Shown here in pieces: positions 45,705-46,622 of a stretch of DNA of 46,622 nucleotides. Made by a program: the position numbers and the translations under genes. Origin of the DNA: an uncultured Saprospiraceae bacterium (lineage in GTDB: Bacteria > Bacteroidota > Bacteroidia > Chitinophagales > Saprospiraceae); NCBI GenBank assembly GCA_938041445.1, contig CALISO010000001.1:1-46622 (forward strand), read 5' to 3'. Each line of letters begins with the position of its first letter. The first letter of the stretch is position 1. Below the pieces are notes generated by a model. The model worked only from the letters and a program-made list of their open reading frames with translations, was not told where the DNA came from and did no database searches.

Positions 45705-46622
45705 TTAGTCAACAATAATCATCTTCTTCGTAGCTGAATATTCGCCACTTTCAAGGCGATAATACATCACCCCACTAGTCGCTAGATCTGCTTTTTGTAG
45801 TGTGATAGTGTTCAACCCTTTAGCATATGTGCCATTCAGTTGAGTAACAATCTTACCCGTCACATCCATTACTGTAAGAGTTGCATCACCCGCTTGTGGC
45901 AAATAGAACTGGATGGTTGTCTGAGTCTCGAATGGATTCGGCTCGTTCTGCCCTAGAGCAAATTCGCTTGATGCCTCAGATCCTAATACTACATCAAACA
46001 CTGTTAAGTCAGTGTCATATGCTTCAGCAGTTGTTGCGTCGGATGTAATTGCCATCTCCTCTATAGCAGTAAGATCGCTACCAGCGAAATTCAACGTGAA
46101 GAGTACTTCATTACTTACTGATACAGCACTTACTGTATTCCAACTCATTGTCAATGTGTTTCTATCAAGGACAGCTACATTGTCATCAGTCATATCGATT
46201 GCTCCAGCTTCTACGCTTACTAGTTCTAGACCATTCGTATGCATTGTGAATTGGTAACCAACGATATCGCTGAAGTTAGCAGATGTCACTTCTACACTTA
46301 CTCCTTCAGCAGTTGTTACTCCTGTGAAGTTCATGTTTAAGTTCTTTCCGTTTCTTACTTCAGTAGTTGATCCAGTAGCGCTAAGGATAACGCTTCCATT
46401 GACATCTCCAATCTTGTTTGCGATGAAGTCTTCATTGTCCATATTCGCATTTAATGCTATGATATCAATTGCTTCATTGAATGCAAATGCATTACTAGTT
46501 GTCAATACCTGTGCAGCGTCAACGAATCTCCAAGAGTTATTGCTTGGGAACTCATCTACGATCTCTAAGACTAACTTTCTAATGTCAACTAAATCAGCTG
46601 CGCTGATTACTTGGTCATTATT
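45705..46622 (-). CDS. C-terminal part of a dockerin/cohesin-like T9SS type A cargo protein (5' end beyond window)
   Basis: The frame is open from the right edge to the stop at 45705, 305 codons. In order: a dockerin-like segment at the edge (NDQVISAADLVDIRKLVLEI, FPSNNSWRFVD, then IGDVNGS), a beta-sandwich of cohesin type (about 75-200 from the edge: MNFTGVTTAEGVSVEVTS, IVGYQFTMHTNGLELVSVEAG, VLFTLNFAGSDLT), and a T9SS type A sorting domain with the QNEPNPFETQTTIQFYLP motif, LTVMDVTGKIV and a final SATKKMIIVD. It should be exported across the outer membrane. The domain that gives its function lies upstream, outside the window. A TTG at 46505 inside the frame is not a real start, because upstream codons keep the family pattern. 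Confidence 0.85.
   Translation of the reverse strand, partial: NNDQVISAADLVDIRKLVLEIVDEFPSNNSWRFVDAAQVLTTSNAFAFNEAIDIIALNANMDNEDFIANKIGDVNGSVILSATGSTTEVRNGKNLNMNFTGVTTAEGVSVEVTSANFSDIVGYQFTMHTNGLELVSVEAGAIDMTDDNVAVLDRNTLTMSWNTVSAVSVSNEVLFTLNFAGSDLTAIEEMAITSDATTAEAYDTDLTVFDVVLGSEASSEFALGQNEPNPFETQTTIQFYLPQAGDATLTVMDVTGKIVTQLNGTYAKGLNTITLQKADLATSGVMYYRLESGEYSATKKMIIVD

Overview
The window looks like a chromosomal segment of a low-GC, probably marine or gliding Bacteroidota, and the gene content fits a Saprospiria/Lewinella-like lineage (inference, not a database match). Support comes from several secreted proteins ending in type IX secretion system (T9SS) sorting domains, very large SprB-repeat proteins, a YfhO membrane protein, TlpA-like lipoproteins, absent Shine-Dalgarno signals and promoter-like TAnnTTTG boxes.

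Layout. (1) 1-7089, minus strand: a small secreted protein of unknown function and, 11 bases downstream, the first 2252 codons of a giant secreted multidomain protein that leaves the window at its left edge. (2) 7449-20417, minus strand: a complete-looking phenylacetyl-CoA degradation operon, in transcription order thioredoxin-like protein, TetR regulator, paaE, A, B, C, D, G, H, I, J, Z and a fused 2-oxoacid dehydrogenase E1. Most neighbours overlap or are separated by fewer than 20 bases. An 18-bp palindrome between tetR and paaE is a likely operator. PaaABCE (with PaaD for cluster assembly) epoxidises phenylacetyl-CoA, PaaG isomerises the epoxide to the oxepin, PaaZ opens and oxidises it, PaaJ and PaaH carry out beta-oxidation steps, and PaaI rescues dead-end CoA esters. 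The ligase paaK and the hydratase paaF are not here. (3) 20509-26062, minus strand: a TPR protein, gyrA and an arylsulfotransferase-like T9SS cargo. (4) 26310-34379, plus strand: a 2689-residue protein with SprB-type repeats and a gliding-motility-associated (type B) C-terminal domain. (5) 34424-44801, mixed strands: an unusual PLP-fold protein, hemE, a PyrR-like phosphoribosyltransferase coupled to bshC (bacillithiol synthesis), accD, a thioredoxin-like lipoprotein, a small membrane protein, a two-Kazal-domain lipoprotein and a YfhO protein. (6) 44961-46622: thymidine kinase, two back-to-back terminators, and the 3' end of a dockerin/cohesin-like T9SS cargo protein that leaves the window at the right edge.

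I see no CRISPR array, insertion sequence, prophage, tRNA or rRNA. The most unusual points are a PaaZ with an additional DinB/DUF1569-like C-terminal domain in a genome that also encodes BshC, a cysteine-less thioredoxin-fold protein placed in frame just ahead of the pathway's TetR regulator, and the internally duplicated architectures of the two giant surface proteins.
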